Assembly (NCBI GenBank): GCA_963575745.1
Contig: CAUYUJ010020684.1
Span: 46,001 to 110,000, forward strand
Length of the DNA stretch: 64,000 nucleotides
Direction of reading: 5' to 3'
Source of the DNA: Prorocentrum cordatum
Lineage: Eukaryota; Sar; Dinophyceae; Prorocentrales; Prorocentraceae
The first letter of the stretch is position 1. Every line of letters begins with the position of its first letter. Under the pieces are notes generated by a model that had not been told where the DNA came from, ran no database searches, and was given only the letters and a program-made list of their open reading frames with translations. Made by a program: the position numbers and the translations under genes. This document shows positions 11,541-21,997 of the stretch, in pieces.

Positions 11541-12100
11541 ATCTCGTAGAGCTCTTCGGCAAAGAGCTAAGAGGAAGTCGGGCGCAGGGTGGGACTAGTT
11601 GGCCGACCCTACCTTAAGAGACAATTTGGTAACTTTGGGTCGGTTTTGCAATCTTAGTGCAAAATTTTGAAATTTATTTTGGGAAGTGAGATTTTCATTC
11701 CCTGCAGTAAACTATGGCGCAGCTGCTGGTAATTTTTTCATGGCTCTAGGGGCAGTATTACTATCAAAACACTTGGAGGAACCGACTTTCTATCGACCGC
11801 CAAAATGCGTTTTCTGAGTCATGAGAAGCTTTTGCGGTGAGCAGGCAGGAAGAGGGGAGTGGGTTATGCCGCGTGTATCAGTCGAATTATCAGGTTCGTA
11901 GGTGCTATCCAATCGCTTGGAGAAACCGACTTTAGATGACAACCAAAAAAAATCGTGATTGCTCGAGTTGTTCGGCTCTTGCTTCAGGAGTTTCTTTCAT
12001 GTGTTCCGAGAAGCGCTGTGCAGGAAGAAAGCTCTACGAGTTGCCCGGCGGTAACTTGGTTGATGGTTGACGCCGGTTCCCAGTTGGGCTGACTGCCCTG
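11541..12100 (+). repeat. Degenerate hairpin-repeat units
   Basis: Begins with a decayed P head (11,541-11,600) joined to the body with its CCGACCC/GGGTCGG pair (11,603-11,609 with 11,637-11,643). Then come actatcaaaacacttgg (11,760), a partial repeat, and hairpin copy J. No gene. Confidence 0.75.
12030..12085 (+). repeat. GC hairpin element, copy J (degenerate)
   Basis: ccggcggtaacttggttgat then ggttgacgccggttcccagt. The left stem is intact and the right stem has lost bases. Confidence 0.7.
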
Positions 12101-12315
12101 CAGCCCAGCACAGACTCGGCACCCATAATCTTATGAAACAAGGGGCTACAGCAGACCGGATGTTTGCTTGCATGAGGGCGCTTCTTTTCGTAAGGCTGTG
12201 AAGTGTTCTGTTTACAGGAGTGTGAACACTTACCGTCTAAATAAATTCAGCTGCTTGGCTGGCATCTAGTTTACTGCAGTGACAGAAAGGCTTCCACAGC
12301 TTTGAGGGGGACGTC

Positions 12316-12830
12316 TTGTCACAATATAGTTCGTTCTTGGAATCATGCTCGTTTTGCGATTGTGTGCTTGCGTCGTATTTTCTGAACAGATCGGAGACGC
12401 GCTGGCTGGAGGTGGCTCTTGAGATGCTGAAGACAATCGAAACAACTTATCGGAGGTGGAAGGAGGAATGCAGATACACATGTGAGCTTGTGATTGCAGG
12501 GGGCTTCAATGTTGAGCTTGCGCCTGGTAATACCTGTTCAGGAGGCACGGTGACTGGAGCTGCTGTGCAGATTCTCGACGGGAGGGGATATGGGAATGAT
12601 ACGGAGGATAGACGGTGGGAGCAGGATATGTGGCGAGCTCAGTTACAAGAGTGGTTGTGTCGGATGCGCTTGCTGGCAGTCATTTCTCTCGGCTCGCTTC
12701 TTCTCGGCAGCCGACGTTCGCGCATCGTGCGAACAATGCTCGACGCAAGTCTGGGACGAAGACTATCGCGTCAAAAGTGCTCGACTACTTCATGGTTCCA
12801 CAATCCTGGGAGGGTGACTTGGTTTAATGC
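12316..12830 (+). pseudogene. LINE endonuclease (EEP/APE-like) remnant
   Basis: One frame from 12,316 carries LVIAGGFNVELAPGN, matching the GDFN motif of exonuclease-endonuclease-phosphatase nucleases but with Gly where the catalytic Asp is expected. About 60 codons later another frame (near 12,760-12,825) has KVLDYFMVPQSW, resembling the later D-Y-hydrophobic-P strand of this fold. At least one frameshift separates them. The enzyme would nick target DNA to prime reverse transcription, but the lost Asp and the frame break make activity unlikely. Confidence 0.55.
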
Positions 12831-12902
12831 CGAACGGGCTGGGTCCCAGAGACCCCGGCTACCAATTTCTCGGATCATGCTTGTGTCTATGCCGGGTTTC
12901 GT

Positions 12903-15064
12903 ATGCAGAACCTCAGGTCGCGAAATATCAGGGACCCCCTAGCCACCACGCGAGCCACAGAGAGTTCCAATCGTATCGAGGAGGCCCAGTTTCAGGTCCT
13001 GGCGGACGTTCAGATCCCGACGGTGCCCCCACAGCGTCTTGCTGAAACGATTGGTGGACATGCGTTGCCGCTTCTCACGGTGCGGCCCCCCAGGTACTCT
13101 CGAGGTCCCTCGCCGAGTAGAACTCGCCAACATGCCGAACTGGAAGTCCTGCTAAGGGAAGCACGCGCTCGGAAGGACAGAGCGCTGGCACGGGACATTC
13201 GGCGTCGCATCAGACCGCTTGCGCGGGAATATCGCCGACGGAAGGTGGAGTGGGAGGCATTGCCATCTAGGATGGGGGGGAGGACACGCGTGACGGAGTT
13301 GAGGGTGGCGGACACAGGTGGAGGGGATAGGGATTCTGCGACTATGACGGAGGACAGGGGACTTTGGGCAGAGGAGGTGGAACCGTATGCTGTGCAGAGT
13401 ATGAGTTGTGATGACTCTAGAGCTCGGAATCGGGGGCTTGAGTTTACACTACGTCGCCATGCATCTCAATCTACAGCCTCTTCCGACAACGCACTTACGA
13501 TTACATACTCTATTATTCTGCAGGCGCGGAGCAGGCTTCGAACAGGGCGGGCCTGTGGGCCCGACGGCATCCCGGTTGAGCTTCTCAAATCTCTCGTGGC
13601 GATCAGTTCGTGCTATCTCGAATGTGTTCTGTGATATATTCAATGGGCTTCGCCCGACGCCGAGAGAGTGGCAGGAGGTCTTCCTGACGCTCATGCCGAA
13701 GACGAGTAAACTGGAGACACTGCGACAGACACAAAACTTGCTCGTTGGAAATACCTTGGCTAAGTGGTATCTCGCGTGTGTGACGATCTTATTTGAACGA
13801 TGTGTGGAACCCTTTATGAGTGACGTGGCGATTTACGGCTTTACTAGCGGGCGGCGATGCTGGGAGATTTCATCTGCCATGAAATGTATTGCACAACGTG
13901 CTTCTACATGGGGGCCGGATCAGACTGCGTGGCTCCTCAGTTGTGACATTGGGCGTGCGTTCGATGCTGTGACGCTACCGACGGTCTCGAGACCCTGGGG
14001 ATCAGTGCACGGTTACAATATGCATTGTTGGAGCCTCTCTCGGTTACTTCATGCACGGTGTTGTTTGAAGGAGTGACAATCCCGAACGTGCAGTGGGATA
14101 GGTCGCTCCGCGCTGGCGGCACCGAGTCACCTATCGCTTCTACGATTGTAACTATTGCGATGTGGCGTGACGTGATTGCTCGCTTAGGCCGATGTTGTGT
14201 CGGACTTGCGATTCCATGTCATGACGACCCATGCCGCTACGCGTGTTGGAACCATGCTCTTTGAGCAGATAAATTTTTCTTGCCGCTAAGACTGCGTCGG
14301 AGGCGCAGGAGGCGGCTACCGCTTTCACTACTGCTCTCAGGGATTGGGGGATGGAGTGGAAGGAGGATAGCCTGGACATGATGGTGTGTGGTAGCCAGTG
14401 TACTGATACGGTCGCGGTCCAGATAGGATCACGGACTGTGCCATTCGAAAATGTTGATAGTTTGAATATGCTGGGATATCAGATCCCCAGAACTTTTACT
14501 TCTACCCGCCAGGATGTGCAGGGGCGCGTCCAACAGGCCCGTAGGGCATTCTTTGCGCAGGTGCAGCACTTTACTTGCAAGGCGTTGCCCCTTGTGAAGG
14601 AGTTCCGTCGATGCCAATCGACCGTGCAGAGTCGCCTTTTATATGCGGCGGAGGCTATCACGATTGACAGTGGATGTGTGAGGGTTATCCATGCGTTCGA
14701 GGGCATGTGCCTTCCGAGAATGTCAGGGAGGAGGAAGCCAGGAGACATGGGGTGGGAGGTGTGGCGGCCAGCAGCGCTGACGCGAGTCAGATCACTCTTC
14801 TGCGATGGGGGTTTTCCATCGGCTGTGCAGATGCTATGCTGGAAGAGCTGGGGTATGATGCGCTCTACGCGGCAGTACTTACTACCATTGGAGGAGGACA
14901 GAACGACAAGGATGGAGGCGGAGGTGGAGGGACCCACGACTCAACGTGCGAAACGTGTTCGCTTTGTGGAGGGATGGGGGGGGGGGGGGGGGGGGGGGGG
15001 GCGCACTTGCAGCGGCTACGATGGAGGTGGAGGAGAGGATCACGGATATGGAGAAGAGGTTTGA
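12903..15064 (+). pseudogene. LINE reverse transcriptase, frameshifted
   Basis: Four frames together give a non-LTR RT. Frame 1 (12,903-13,634) has a basic linker, then ACGPDGIPVELLK, the typical fingers motif. Frame 2 (about 13,590-14,020) has WQEVFLTLMPK, YGFTSGRRCWE and the motif A SCDIGRAFDAV, with Asp at 13,945. Frame 3 (14,025-14,264) has motif B RAGGTESPIAST. Motif C is expected near 14,268-14,284, where the local reading is ADKFFL, so the second catalytic Asp seems lost. Frame 4 (14,351-15,064) has the thumb and C-terminal part, including EGMCLPRMSGRRK. Breaks fall near 13,600, 14,020, 14,265 and 14,350. A dead copy is likely unless the breaks are sequencing errors. Confidence 0.75.
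14977..15001 (+). repeat. Poly(G) run of ~24 bp
   Basis: Marks the switch from the RT C-terminal frame to the coiled-coil frame and encodes poly-Gly. A GGT/GGG-rich stretch lies in the same place before the coiled-coil frame at 44.1 kb. Confidence 0.85.
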
Positions 15065-15623
15065 TGATCTCTGCTCGCAAGTTGCTCGTTCTATTGCTCG
15101 TTCACAGCCGATGCCGACTGGAGAGGGGTCTGCCCAAACTCTCCGAGATGAGCCACTTGCCGTCTCAAAAGGGAGGGGGGCTTCTCGAGACTCTCGGCGT
15201 GCGCTTATGATGTGCAACGTTGGTTGGGTCACGGCTCGTGATACTATAACAGAGGTTTTACGGCAGCGCGGCAATCTGTCTCTGTCTAATTCGGGCAAGC
15301 GGCTTCGTGGAGGCCCTGTGTCTGTGGGTGGTCGGTCTTGGCAATTTCCTTACATTCAGTTCTTTGGGGAGAAGTGGTGGGATGCTGTACGGGGCGATTG
15401 GGCTCAATTCTTGGAAGCCTGGAAGCAACTCTTTACACAACATAACAGAACTAAGGTACATGATTACTTTATGATGTCTTGGAAGGGCTCTCCTCACGGG
15501 CCTCGAGGCTCCCCTGATGCTCAAAAGGAGGTTGATCCAGAGGCTGCCGACATCGCGACAAACCCCCTGCACCCCAAGTCTGCCCCAAAGAGTCCGCCAA
15601 ACTTGCACTACGTTACGCTATGA
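15019..15623 (+). CDS. Coiled-coil, ORF1-like frame of LINE copy 1
   Basis: The first ATG after the poly(G), near 15,019, starts MEVEERITDMEKRFDDLC, a short heptad-type coiled coil. A Ser/Arg linker and WWDAVRGDWAQFLEAWKQLF follow, and the frame closes at 15,623. A short N-terminal coiled coil is common in LINE ORF1 proteins that bind RNA, which is the basis for the suggestion. There is no zinc knuckle or RRM. The next frame begins at 15,620, overlapping by four bases in another phase, so the two may be one frameshifted protein. The comparable frame in copy 3 lies before its endonuclease rather than after its RT. Confidence 0.35.
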
Positions 15624-16259
15624 TCCAGGAACGCTCGACGGTGTGGGACATATCCTCGGAGGGTTTTGCTGCTGAGTTCCAGGGCGATTCACTACTTATC
15701 TGCTCCTGGTTGCAGGGGAGATCGCGATGTGAGAATCGTGGCTACTGCAGAAGGACAGCTGCCATGATTGACTGTACCTTTGAGCTTGCTACGTGTTTCA
15801 ATATGAGGCCTGCGGCTTTGGGACGTGAGATATGGAGGCATGAATTCATGGAGGGCAATGCACGTGCAGACGAGTTGACGCATGAGGCCCGATGTGGCCG
15901 CACATTTGATATAACCCGATGTTACCGATATCCTTTCGCAACTTATCTCTTGCCGTGCGCTATCAGGGGAGGCTTTGATGGTGGGGTTGTCCAGCAAGGA
16001 TCAGGATGTGGCTTCTGGCTTCAGATCGGCTTGATCAATACTCAATGTAATCCCAGTGAGATAGGTATCGCTTCCGCGAGAACCGTGGGCCCCCTTCCTG
16101 CTGGGCATGAGTTAGCTGTTTCTAGTGCAGTTCCCCTCGTTTGGAGGGATGCGGCCGAGGCCGCGTGGCTCCTAGACGGTGCTACGGTCACGGAGTGTGA
16201 ATTGTCGGCAGCCGAAGCGCTGCTTAGCGCTGCCCGTGTGTTCTTGCGGGACCTGTTTT
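15620..16259 (+). CDS. RNase H with circularly permuted motif order, LINE copy 1
   Basis: From ATG 15,620 the protein carries FQGDSLLICSWLQG (Asp23), then EFMEGNARADELTHEAR (Asp84), then GGFDGGVVQQGSGCGFWL (Asp120), then TECELSAAEALL (Glu194). In RNase HI the canonical order is the DGG strand Asp, helix Glu, beta4 Asp (the GDS-like motif) and C-terminal Asp (N-x-x-A-D). All four are present here, with the last two placed first. The frame runs on to 16,645 through hairpin K and repeat DNA, so the real end is probably before 16,300. The usual role is removal of RNA from RNA-DNA hybrids in retrotransposition. The permutation is read from the sequence; its activity is unknown. Confidence 0.7.
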
Positions 16260-16305
16260 CGCCCAGCTGCTCTCAGCTGGGAATGCGAGTCCAAACAAAC
16301 AAACG

Positions 16306-16339
16306 AACCTGGTTGACGGTTCATCGCCGGCTCCCAGTA
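16306..16339 (+). repeat. GC hairpin element, copy K (right half)
   Basis: Only the loop and right arm are left: cctggttgacggttcatcgc then cggctcccagt. The left stem is missing. It lies ~100 bp after the RNase H Glu motif. Confidence 0.7.
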
Positions 16340-16646
16340 CTGCAAATGAACGACATGAGTGGTTGGGACCTTCTCCGAGACGCAGGAGGCAGCGGCGTCG
16401 CCAAGAGCGGCGTCCGCGCAGGGCCACGAGGCGCCTGCGGCGGCACAGCCGCCGGGGCGGTCATGCCTCGAGCGGCTTGGAGCAACCTCGGTCATGCAGA
16501 CGCGTCTGAAGGGGATTTATTAGTATTGCGGGATCGATGCTTAGTGCTGGGCACGGCTCGTCGAGTACGAAGGCAGACGCAAGGTGAAGGCGACGAACGA
16601 TTTGCGCGAGCTGAGACGCGAGGAGATGAGGCGTCGTGGAGCTAGT
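16340..16646. other. Tail of LINE copy 1, unassigned
   Basis: An open frame continues but turns Ala/Gly/Arg-rich with no motif. Probably untranslated or fused foreign sequence. Confidence 0.4.
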
Positions 16647-16914
16647 ACCTCGTAGAGCTCTTCGGCATCGATAAGCTGGAGGAATTCCGGCGCGGGGTGC
16701 AGCTAGTGGCCGACCCGGCCCGGGCGGACAATGTGGTGACCTGGCGTCGGTTTTTCGGATATTCTGAGAGATTTTGAAATTCGTTTTGAGAACCAGTATT
16801 TTTTGCACCTGTAGTGGGTTATGCCGCGTCTGCCAGTGCAATTCCCTGGTCCGTAGCTGGAGTATTATTATCAAAACACTTGGGGGAACCGACTTTAGAT
16901 TAACACCAGAAAGC

Positions 16915-16948
<34 letters not shown>

Positions 16949-17008
16949 CTCAGCTCACCCTTGAGAAAGCTTCTTCCATGTGTTCCGAGCAGCGCCGCGC
17001 GAGAAAAG

Positions 17009-17066
17009 AGCTCTACGAGGCTTCCGGCGGTAACCTGGTTGACGGTTTACCGCCAACTCCCAGTTG
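17009..17066 (+). repeat. GC hairpin element, copy L
   Basis: Stem ccggcggtaa (17,024-17,033) with ttaccgccaa. The outer two pairs are lost and the inner eight are intact. Confidence 0.8.
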
Positions 17067-17302
17067 GCCCACCCGGCCAGAACGGACAATGTGGTGACCT
17101 GGGGCTTGGTTTTTTAAAGACTCTGCGATATTTGAAAGTTCGTTTTGATGGTGCAATCCCCAGGTCAATAGCCGCTCTGCAGCTCGAGAAAGTCAGGAGG
17201 AACGGCTGGCAGAATGTTCGCACAAAAATGCAATTTTTCAGTTTTCGCAAAATAACTCCAGAAGTCTTCTGCTTGTTTCTTGTGCTCTCCGAGCGTCTCT
17301 GG

Positions 17303-17360
17303 AGCTCTACGAGGTTCGCGGCGGTAGCCTGGTTGACGGTTTACCGCCGGCGCCCAGTTT
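17303..17360 (+). repeat. GC hairpin element, copy M
   Basis: gcggcggtag with ttaccgccgg (17,341-17,350): nine of ten positions pair, counting one G-T. Confidence 0.8.
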
Positions 17361-17465
17361 ACTTTTGCTGTATAGAACAAACACGGAGCAAACGACCGAA
17401 TGAGATCCTCAAAGTCAGTCGGCTCGGCCTTGTGGCATCACGTGTGGAATGTGCATGGGATTGCT
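17361..17465 (+). repeat. Direct repeat flanking the GIY-YIG/RT gene, copy 1
   Basis: Contains tatagaacaaacacggagca, atgagatcctcaaagtcag and tggaatgtgcatggga. Similar in order and spacing to 21,998-22,131, allowing a ~25-bp insertion there. Together the copies bracket the minus-strand genes at 17.6-21.7 kb. Confidence 0.75.
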
Positions 17466-17624
17466 CGTGTGAGGACAAGACATGCGAGAATACATAACCT
17501 AAATACGGGAGAAGCCTGTGTAGAACACGGCGCAAGAAACATGCATGATGCTGTGAAGCCTCGAACTCACTAAACAGAATGCTGATATCATGTGCGAGCA
17601 AGCTGAAATCCACCTAGTATCTGT
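17466..17624. other. Spacer downstream of the minus-strand RT gene
   Basis: Possible 3' untranslated sequence of the minus-strand gene. No other feature seen. Confidence 0.35.
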
Positions 17625-20600
17625 CTACGGACGCAGGAATTGAGAACGCACGAGTACAGCCTTGCTCGTTAAAGAAGTATGAGACAGAAAATGCTGAAAC
17701 GTAGGCCGCATCATGTCATTGCGCTCGCGCAGACAATTCTTATTCACGTTAATCATGTGCGTGCTTAGTAATCGACCTTTGTGAATGATAACCCGCAAGC
17801 CTGCGAAAGTGAACGCGTCCTCTACCTTCAGACGGCTAGCATGTGATACGTTGTCTTATACAGTTGCATGTTCCGGTCAGCGCAATCAGCCGCAAATTGC
17901 GGGTTGTGAACGAGCATCCAGACGACAACGCATGTGAAATATCATTCACCCATCTGCACACTGCACGTTAAATGATGGTGTCTGGCACGCTGGCAGGCAC
18001 AGAATGGCACATGTTCTCTGGATAACAGCATACTTACGGACACATTCCCAGTGATAGCGGCGATCCTGGCGTCATGCCGTTCGCAGGGCGAAATAGCTTA
18101 ACGCCAAACAGCCTATACCCCCTCAACAAATCAAACAAAACAATGCTCTCAATGTCATCGATGTGTATAACAACATGGTCGTTAGCCACGCGTGCTTGTT
18201 GAACACGAGGGACAGACCGGCCACTCTTAGCAGGCATTATGTTCTTCGAGTACCCGTGAAAAGAATGTGACGACACTGGGCGTTGACGACGGCGCTGATT
18301 CGAGAAGTCCCTCGGGATGCATATCACCTTTCTCCTGGAACCATCGGGCGACCCATTCGGAAACACACCACCGCCAGGCAACCAAAATAAGACCTCCGTC
18401 CACATTGTTGACGCAAGACTTTATACCCCGCCTGTGCGCGCGCGTGTAGCCGAACCATCCCCTGCAAGACCGGTCGTGCGTGCTCACGTTCAGATTGTGG
18501 AACTGGTCAACCACGGAGAACACGTCGTGCACTGCGGCCCCCAAGCTTGCACATCATGTGGTTAATAACGCGACACGTTAATGAGTATAATGGCTTGCGC
18601 GCGTGCTGGAAGTACGAACCCCGTGGCCTCATTTTCGCGTGGATCCCGCTATCCTTGAACCACCCCTGGAAATTCCCAAAAGCATGGCGTGCAGGAGAAA
18701 CAACGCGTGCTCCAGAATAGGCTGTGCGCGTCTGCACATCCTCCAAAGCCTTTTCAAACTTGCGGTCGCCAGGATAATCAAAGACAGCGTTGCCATGGAG
18801 TACCGCCAAATTGAGGCACCTATTCTGCCGCACCCTCGGACAACCAAAAGAACTCATGGATTTGTTTTTGTCCACGGGCCCGATCACAGCGATGTTATTT
18901 ACTTTCGCCTTCCGCGACATCATGTCTCCCTCGAGCACCCCCATGTCCCTGAAGTGCTTTTTCTTCACAAATATGTTGTTGACGATCGCCCAAAACGAGT
19001 GCATGTCGAGAGCAAACGGTCCCCGGATGATGGTGCGAACCCGGTCTGCGAGGTGCTGGAAGGGTGCCGAACATTGTCGTGAGAAGCTTTGCCGGTGCCA
19101 TATCAGACCACTCTCCGCAGAAAATGCGCTAGGGAAAGCTTGTGCGAACGTACTAGTAGAAGACCTAATGCAATAGTGCGCCTTCCCCTCGTTCCCCTCG
19201 TCCTCCCCCAATGCGACGCGCAAAGCAGAACGCGTACACGGAATATCATACTCTGGAAGACGTCTCGCCCACCATTTAATATTCACCATACTTGAGTTAA
19301 TCGACGGGGACTTGGCTGGCTTCGTAAGCAGAGTAAGACGAGCTTTAGGAGGCAAGACTTCGGCAATCTGTTCCTTCGCGCTGTCCACCATGAGTCGCTC
19401 AACATCACCCCCGGGGAGAAGAGGAAGTCGAAGGAGAACAGTAGTACACGGGGCACTATCATGAGTCAGCGCGTCCGAGGTACGAGTCTTCGCCACGAAA
19501 TTGGGCGCCCCATACAGATAGGAATCGATGACGTTGTGCAGCCGGTGAATGAGACCCGGAGAGCGGTCGCACAACTTTTGAACGCACTTGGCGACATTCT
19601 GGCCCTTCGCCCTCGTGTCTCGCAGCCTCAGAACCAAGATGCCAAGGTGGATCCGGCCACGCGCGCAGTGTTCGGCGAGCTGACCTGGCTCGCACCCCAC
19701 GTCATCCGACGTTCGAATAGCACATCCCACAAAATGAGCGTTGTGAGAAGAACGAGGAAGATGATGATGAGGATCACGATGTCGAGTGTGCGCGCTACGG
19801 AGAACATGACTATGACAATGTTTGTGCGCTGGGCTCCTACATGTATACTTGTACACCCACCGCGTGTTCAGCTTGGGATTGAGTACGTTACACAACTGAC
19901 GCTCCACATACTGCAGCTCCAAGTCGTGAGAACGCTCAAGACAAACGACGGGACATACAATAAATGACGACCACCCAAGACGACGCATCACATCATATGC
20001 AGGCAAATCCCTCTTTCCTCCTGGCTGGCCCACGATCTGTGAATAGTGCTCCTCCGTGCGCGCCCCCAGTCCCCGGATGGATTTGCCGATGTATGTATAT
20101 GTATGGTGTGTAGAATACCACATGTAAACGATCTGGCCCTCGGAAATGCACCCGCGCCGGCTGGAAGAAACCATCTCTGTGGACCTTATCAACAACTGGT
20201 GCAGCTTCCTGTGCCAGGCAAACTCTCTGATCTGCAAGACACGCATGCTGATGAGTGTGCGGATGTAGTTCAAGATGATGAGGGAATAGGAGCAATAACG
20301 ATAATTGAGATCGGATATGGCGGAAGAGGTGTTGCATGAACATTTCATCCGGTCGCGCCCGCACGCGCCGCACAGAGTGTCTGCATACCTGCGAACTCCC
20401 AGAATTTGCACGAGAACTTCGGCATGCTTGTCGATGTTATGCAGAGCCTGGATGCTATGGTACCCCGCTGGCTTGCGAACAGCAGCGCGAGATGCTCTCA
20501 GAAAAGTGCGCACCAACCGCAATACGGAAGAATGTGTGCAATCATGTAAGCATGGAGACGTATCAGCCGAAGACATAGACCAGGACATCGACATCTGGAT

Positions 20601-20627
20601 ACAATCAGCATCGCAGCAACACGGCAA
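17625..20627 (-). CDS. GIY-YIG endonuclease plus reverse transcriptase (Penelope-like), frameshifted or split
   Basis: The first frame (20,627 to 18,507, 706 aa) has a Cys cluster C-G-A-C-x5-C-S-C at residues 86-98. A GIY-YIG nuclease follows: IVYMW 166-170, TYIGKS 178-183, Arg190, EEH 192-194 and YVERQL with Glu242, then NPKLN, all in family order. Further on VIGPVDKNKS and KPLYSLTCRVINHM look like RT fingers. The reading moves to other frames at 18,544-18,227 and 18,405-18,034, where HIDDIESI (motif A-like) and NGMTPGSPLS (motif B-like) appear. MCP is followed by GTAAGT, a possible intron donor. Coding-like pieces continue at 17,940-17,833 and 17,834-17,628 (FTFAGLRVIIHKG) to a stop at 17,625. 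No YxDD motif C was found. Penelope-like elements with an N-terminal GIY-YIG are known (Naiad/Chlamys type), and this order fits. Whether the breaks are introns or decay is open. Confidence 0.55.
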
Positions 20628-20754
20628 ATTGCCTTGAAAGCCACACTCGCGAGATAAATCCAGCCGAAGAAATGGAGCAGCCCGGACAACATCTGGACGA
20701 TTTTCAAGATGCGCTTGCCAGACTGCCTATCGAACCCGTGCCGAGGATACACCT

Positions 20755-21686
20755 TCACTTGCCGACGGGAATGTCTACGGCCATCTTCATGGCAGTCTCC
20801 CACGCGGCCAAATCCTCAGGGGCTGATGGTGCATCCGCTCTCTGCCGCTTCTTCTCTGGCGATTCCTTCGCAGAGTCCATGTGCGGACGCAGCTGCTCGT
20901 CGGACATGAACGTCTCCTGCCCAGACTCCCACTTGCCCTTGTACGACGGGGCATTGCCGTTGAGCTCCACGCTAACGACCTTCCCAGAGACCTCGACGTC
21001 GTTGACCGTGGCCTTGAACACAAACCCCAACGGGGATGGAGTTGGACGCGGCGACGACGGCTGTGAGGAGGATGGTGCCGCCTGGTTGGTCGAAGTTCCC
21101 GACGCGGCAAGCTGACTGTTGAGCAGACTCAACAACGCATTCGCTGACGAGTCGGAGCCAGAGGTCGCACTCTGCACGGGCGACTTCAAATCCGTGGCCG
21201 GCGGGCGGAGGCGAGGCGCTACGAAATCCTTGTCTGGGTAAAGTCTTATTAAGGAGTTTCACGCCAGAAACCCAATGCGCCCATTGCTCGACATTCACAT
21301 GCATCGGCACAAGGCTTCGTAACTCACGCGCCCGAGCCTGTGCCACCTTGTAATCGTCCGTAGCCTTCAGGAACGGCGGAACGATTTCTCTTTCTGCAGA
21401 GCCTCCGTGACTCCGATGTCATTGGTGGCCAGCGTCGTGATCTCCACGTTTGGGTCATCTGCGAAGCGAAGGCGGCTGCCATCGGCCTGTTCTGTGACCC
21501 CACGGTATTCTACTACGTCGCGTCACGAGGAACCACGCGCATGGCTGCCTCCCACGAGGGCGAAGACCATGAGGACCCTTTCCCTCCAATGAAGACTGGC
21601 GCAGGCTGCTGTTGCATGTAACCTTTGCCCGTGCCGGGCGACTGATCTGCCCGCTGCTGCGCCTGCGCGAACGGATTGCGCGCCAT
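20755..21686 (-). pseudogene. ~310-aa protein upstream of the GIY-YIG/RT gene, frameshifted
   Basis: Reading the minus strand from MARNPFAQAQQRADQ at 21,686, coherent protein passes through three frame changes, near 21,525, 21,395 and 21,245, and ends at 20,755. Landmarks are VVEYRGVTEQADGSRLRF, DPNVEITTLATNDIGV, MHVNVEQWAHWVSG, a Ser/Pro-rich linker, then KATVNDVEVSGKVVSVELNG and KWESGQETFMSDEQ. The last part looks like a small beta-rich domain. No family recognised. It is co-directional with the GIY-YIG/RT gene 128 bp further on, so it may be an ORF1-like partner or an independent gene. Every shift is a single-base change, consistent with either pseudogenisation or read errors. Confidence 0.45.
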
Positions 21687-21997
21687 CTGATTGTGCACGC
21701 GAACGCCAATGTGTTGCCAGACAGCGGAGCAAGTATAATGCGAATGGCAAACGAGAAGCAATATGAAACAATATAGAAGGAATGTGTGTACAGTAGCGAA
21801 TCTGCTCGGGAGCGGGGAGGTCCGATCGCCGAACTTGGCTGAGATCTGATCTCAGCAGTATTTTCCTGGGCTTCCAACTGCGACTGCCCTGAGCCAACGT
21901 GATTACAAGCGCACGCGATGCAAGAGACGGCGGGGGAGAGGGGGCGGAAGAGGAAAAGCAGGGAACAGGAAAGAACAACTGCATCGGTGGTCACAGT
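21687..21997. other. Spacer upstream of the minus-strand genes
   Basis: No repeat or gene identified. Could hold the promoter and 5' leader of the minus-strand genes, but no signal is recognisable. Confidence 0.35.

Larger units (their letters stand above)
12316..16260 (+). mobile_element. Decayed LINE-type retrotransposon, copy 1
   Basis: In order: an apurinic-endonuclease-like remnant (12.32-12.83 kb), reverse transcriptase in at least three frames (12.90-14.95 kb), a short poly(G), a coiled-coil frame (15.02-15.4 kb) and an RNase H region with rearranged motif order (15.62-16.25 kb). Coding is broken by several frameshifts and stops, so the copy is presumably dead. Its RT and RNase H are close in motif style to the copies at 43-48.7 kb and unlike the OTU-bearing LINE at 31-39.6 kb. 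No target-site duplication or poly(A) end could be fixed. Hairpin copy K follows directly. That the coiled-coil frame belongs to the same insertion is assumed from position only. Confidence 0.75.
16647..17365 (+). repeat. Hairpin-bearing repeats (P head, copies L and M)
   Basis: P head at 16,647-16,708, then the body (gacaatgtggtgacct, ttttgagaaccagtattttt) and the actatcaaaacacttggggg-like block. A T tract at 16,915-16,949 and the leader-stem-loop of copy L follow, then a second body and copy M. The arrangement matches 7.7-8.1 kb. Confidence 0.8.
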
